Origin: an uncultured Lachnospiraceae bacterium
GTDB lineage: Bacteria > Bacillota > Clostridia > Lachnospirales > Lachnospiraceae
Direction: 5' to 3'
DNA: 7,706 nt
NCBI GenBank assembly: GCA_910588965.1
Contig: CAJUSO010000085.1
Coordinates: forward strand, 1 to 7,706
Of the stretch, positions 6,474-7,706 are shown in pieces. The notes under the pieces were generated by a model, which worked only from the letters and a program-made list of their open reading frames with translations, did not search any database and was not told where the DNA came from. Position numbers and translations under genes: made by a program. Position 1 is the stretch's first letter. Every line of letters starts with the position of its first letter.

Positions 6474-6482
6474 TATATTATG
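6474..6482 (-). promoter_or_regulatory. Candidate SigK/SigE-like -10 element of the collagen-like gene
   Basis: On the minus strand CATAATATA (6482-6474) fits the CATAnnnTA -10 consensus of mother-cell sigma factor SigK and partly that of SigE. It lies about 50 bp before the ATG at 6422. I see no convincing matching -35. A TTGACA at 6508-6513 is 25 bp away, too far for a SigA promoter. Sporulation control is inferred from this and the protein family. Confidence 0.35.
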
Positions 6483-6628
6483 CATTGCCCAGAAATTTGC
6501 CACATTTTGTCAAACGCAAAAAGCCATAAGGTATCGAAATCCCATTTATTATAAAGATATGCCTGGGAAGCTATATTCCTTTTCCATTCTTGTAAATTCT
6601 ATAAGATCCCCTCCTGGCCTATGCCCTC

Positions 6629-6656
6629 AAAAAAGCCGCAGCATTACACTGCGGCT
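6629..6656 (-). terminator. Strong intrinsic terminator
   Basis: AGCCGCAG (6634-6641) pairs perfectly with CTGCGGCT (6649-6656) around a 7-nt loop. On the minus strand the stem runs straight into six T (6634-6629, the first shared with the stem). It ends transcription arriving from the right (flavodoxin, FMN-binding protein and the small broken gene), separating them from the collagen-like gene. Confidence 0.88.
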
Positions 6657-6674
6657 AAAAAACGGCAACAAAAT

Positions 6675-6705
6675 CCTGATGGTAAAAGTATGGTTTACTA
6701 TCAGG
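6675..6705. other. Long hairpin between the small broken gene and the terminator
   Basis: CCTGATGGTAAA (6675-6686) pairs with TTTACTATCAGG (6694-6705), 11 of 12 Watson-Crick with a 7-nt loop. The odd pair is a G:U wobble in plus-strand RNA and an A:C mismatch in minus-strand RNA. It begins 3 bp past the stop codon at 6709-6711 and lies 18 bp before the terminator at 6629-6656. It may stabilise the 3' end of the transcript; it has no U-tract of its own. Confidence 0.6.
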
Positions 6706-6708
6706 CAG

Positions 6709-6989
6709 TTACATCTGGAATGCGAAATGCCGCGCAATCCCAGTGCATTTTTCGCTACTCTTATCTATGTTATCAATCATAATGTGCAAACCATCTGTCA
6801 TTTGCTCCATGTTATCCTCTATCCCTGCCATGAAATCTAGGAATCCTTTTTCAGTATCTTCTGGAAGTCCTATCTCACTATTATTAGTGTATATAGATTT
6901 AACAATATCTACTTCTTTTTGAGTACTTAAAAAATCATTTACAGTCTTCCCAACAGGGGGCTATTACAACAAGAACCCATGCAAAACAT
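6709..6989 (-). pseudogene. Small AT-rich gene, apparently frameshifted
   Basis: From the stop at 6709 a coding-like frame runs back through TQKEVDIVKSIYTNNSEIGL and FLDFMAGIEDNMEQMTDGL to an in-frame TAG at 6961-6963. No good start lies in that frame; the first ATG (MAGIEDN) has no ribosome site. In another frame ATGs at 6989 and 6980 open MFCMGSCCNSP and run into the five-C run at 6956-6960. One extra C would join the two frames into a product of about 94 residues beginning MFCMGSCCNSPPVGKTVNDF. So this is a recent frameshift, a phase-variable C tract or a sequencing error. No clear Shine-Dalgarno precedes either ATG. The codons are more AT-rich than those of the neighbours. Family not recognised; the C-terminal part is acidic and probably helical. 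The gap 6990-7063 holds no supported gene. Confidence 0.42.
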
Positions 6990-7063
6990 GTTATTCAAAT
7001 TGTTTCTTGATATCGGTTATATGCCATTCTTTTACATCAATCAGATTTTCCTGTTTACATTTT

Positions 7064-7468
7064 CTATTTTTCTGCCATCAGGGCATTTTCAACGGCTTTC
7101 TTTATGACGATGCTTGAATTTGTTGCCCCCGATACAGCGTCAACATCTATTTTCTGTTCTTCAACAATTCTGTCAGCAATAACTTCTGCGCGGCTTCCAC
7201 GTCCGTTTTTATGTTCCAGAATATCAATTTCTGTAATCACTCCGTTTTGAACCGTTACTTCCACTTTGGCATACACAAAATCCACGTCATATCCTCCGGC
7301 ATAAACTCCGTCGGGAACATCGGAAATATCTAAATTGCGGAACGTTGTTTCTTTTACTGCCCTTTTATAATCTGCCACACTTTTCAGATAAACCGCCGTA
7401 AAAATCAATACAAGAAGGAAAAGAAAAATTGCTGTAAACAACAGGATTTTTTTTCGGGATAATTTCAC
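7064..7468 (-). CDS. Membrane-anchored FMN-binding domain protein (RnfG/NqrC type)
   Basis: A 134-residue protein when started at the GTG at 7468. Residues 1-7 are basic, 8-28 form one hydrophobic membrane segment, and about 54-130 form an FMN_bind domain (DGVYAGGYDVDFVYAKVEV, NGVITEIDILEHKNGRG, then DAVSGATNSS at 110-119). The DxxSGAT sequence matches the site at which ApbE enzymes attach FMN to Thr through a phosphodiester bond, here Thr116. Known relatives carry electrons at the outer face of the membrane. The start is chosen because GGGAGG ends about 8 nt upstream and the GTG overlaps the upstream stop as GTGA, indicating translational coupling. A GTG at 7477 is possible, but it would abut the ribosome site. 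The redox partner may be the overlapping flavodoxin-fold protein or another enzyme (inference). No ApbE gene is in the window. Confidence 0.88.
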   Translation of the reverse strand: MKLSRKKILLFTAIFLFLLVLIFTAVYLKSVADYKRAVKETTFRNLDISDVPDGVYAGGYDVDFVYAKVEVTVQNGVITEIDILEHKNGRGSRAEVIADRIVEEQKIDVDAVSGATNSSIVIKKAVENALMAEK

Positions 7469-7706
7469 TCCAGGCACCTCCCAATCTTTCTTGTTATCCG
7501 CTTAGGCAATCTTTTCATATTCTTTGCATTTGCACAAACCACTTTTCCCATCGGTTTCATACCTGCGGTCTTGAAAAATCCGTCCATACTGCGGATTGCC
7601 CCTCTGCTCTGGCCGAATATCCAAGAAAAAGGCGCAGGAGTATTGCAGGAAGTCAAAATCATATATTGCTTCCCCCGTAAACGTGGTTTTGGAAATGTGT
7701 TTGTTT
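7465..7706 (-). CDS. Flavodoxin-family / NAD(P)H-dependent FMN reductase-like protein (C-terminal part)
   Basis: The frame is open to the right edge, so only about 79 C-terminal residues are visible and the start lies outside the window. The visible part reads LRGKQYMILTSCNTPAPF, then WIFGQSRGAIRSMDGFFKTAG, then a basic tail ending in RCLE. The TSCNTP and GQSRGAIRSM stretches are typical of the C-terminal half of flavodoxin-fold oxidoreductases in Clostridia that bind FMN and use NAD(P)H or another donor. The Met at 7662 is internal: the codons before it (QY and upstream) belong to the same protein. The gene overlaps the FMN-binding protein gene by 4 bp, so the two are one operon and probably act in one redox path (inference). 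Substrate unknown. Confidence 0.8.
   Translation of the reverse strand, partial: TNTFPKPRLRGKQYMILTSCNTPAPFSWIFGQSRGAIRSMDGFFKTAGMKPMGKVVCANAKNMKRLPKRITRKIGRCLE

Noticed and set aside
6423..6503. N-terminal extension of the collagen-like protein from the ATG at 6503
   Set aside because: The extension spans the candidate promoter, lacks a Shine-Dalgarno and looks non-coding, while the ATG at 6422 has a strong AAGGAAGTGA site.
6508..6513. SigA -35 TTGACA for the collagen-like gene
   Set aside because: The nearest -10-like element is 25 bp away, far outside the usual 16-18 bp.
6991..7063. Short coding-like frame on the minus strand ending IDVKEWHITDIKKQFE
   Set aside because: Only about 24 codons from the preceding stop, with no start codon or ribosome site; it could be a relic, but there is too little to call.

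Overview
The window looks like the chromosome of a spore-forming Clostridia-type Firmicute, probably a gut Lachnospiraceae or a relative. The grounds are strong Shine-Dalgarno sites, many hairpin-plus-U-tract terminators, a cell-surface glycerophosphotransferase, a long collagen-like protein with a BclB-type C-terminal domain (typical of exosporium proteins), and a membrane FMN-binding protein of the RnfG/NqrC type. Genus cannot be set from the sequence alone. Every gene I can support lies on the minus strand, so transcription runs from the right edge to the left.

Right edge (7064-7706): the 3' end of a flavodoxin-fold reductase gene and an FMN-binding membrane protein form a translationally coupled pair with a GTGA overlap. 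The FMN-binding protein carries a DxxSGAT motif, the site that ApbE enzymes flavinylate. Next to it (6709-6989) is an AT-rich small gene that seems broken by a one-base change in a C run. It is followed by a hairpin and a strong terminator.

Centre (4734-6422): a 562-residue collagen-like protein has a Cys-containing N terminus, 60 varied Gly-X-Y triplets, a Gly-to-Arg break, 62 further low-complexity triplets dominated by GAT, and a 172-residue globular C-terminal domain. A candidate mother-cell (SigK-like) -10 element lies just upstream. The 3' intergenic region (4230-4733) is rich in hairpins.

Left of centre: an unrecognised 243-residue hydrophilic protein (3498-4229) is bracketed by imperfect 27-bp direct repeats and followed by a terminator. 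Then come a two-copy 19-bp tandem repeat and a gene remnant (2921-3220).

Left (395-2924): a single-gene unit with a good SigA-type promoter and a leader of about 150 nt containing a terminator-like hairpin. It encodes a 780-residue fusion of a polysaccharide pyruvyl transferase domain to a CDP-glycerol glycerophosphotransferase domain, implying modification of a phosphate-containing surface polymer. A terminator (209-245) follows, and the far left edge has three copies of a 31-bp tandem repeat.

The genes do not form one operon. The common theme is the cell or spore surface (polymer synthesis, collagen-like filament, membrane flavoprotein), but a functional link between them is inference only.
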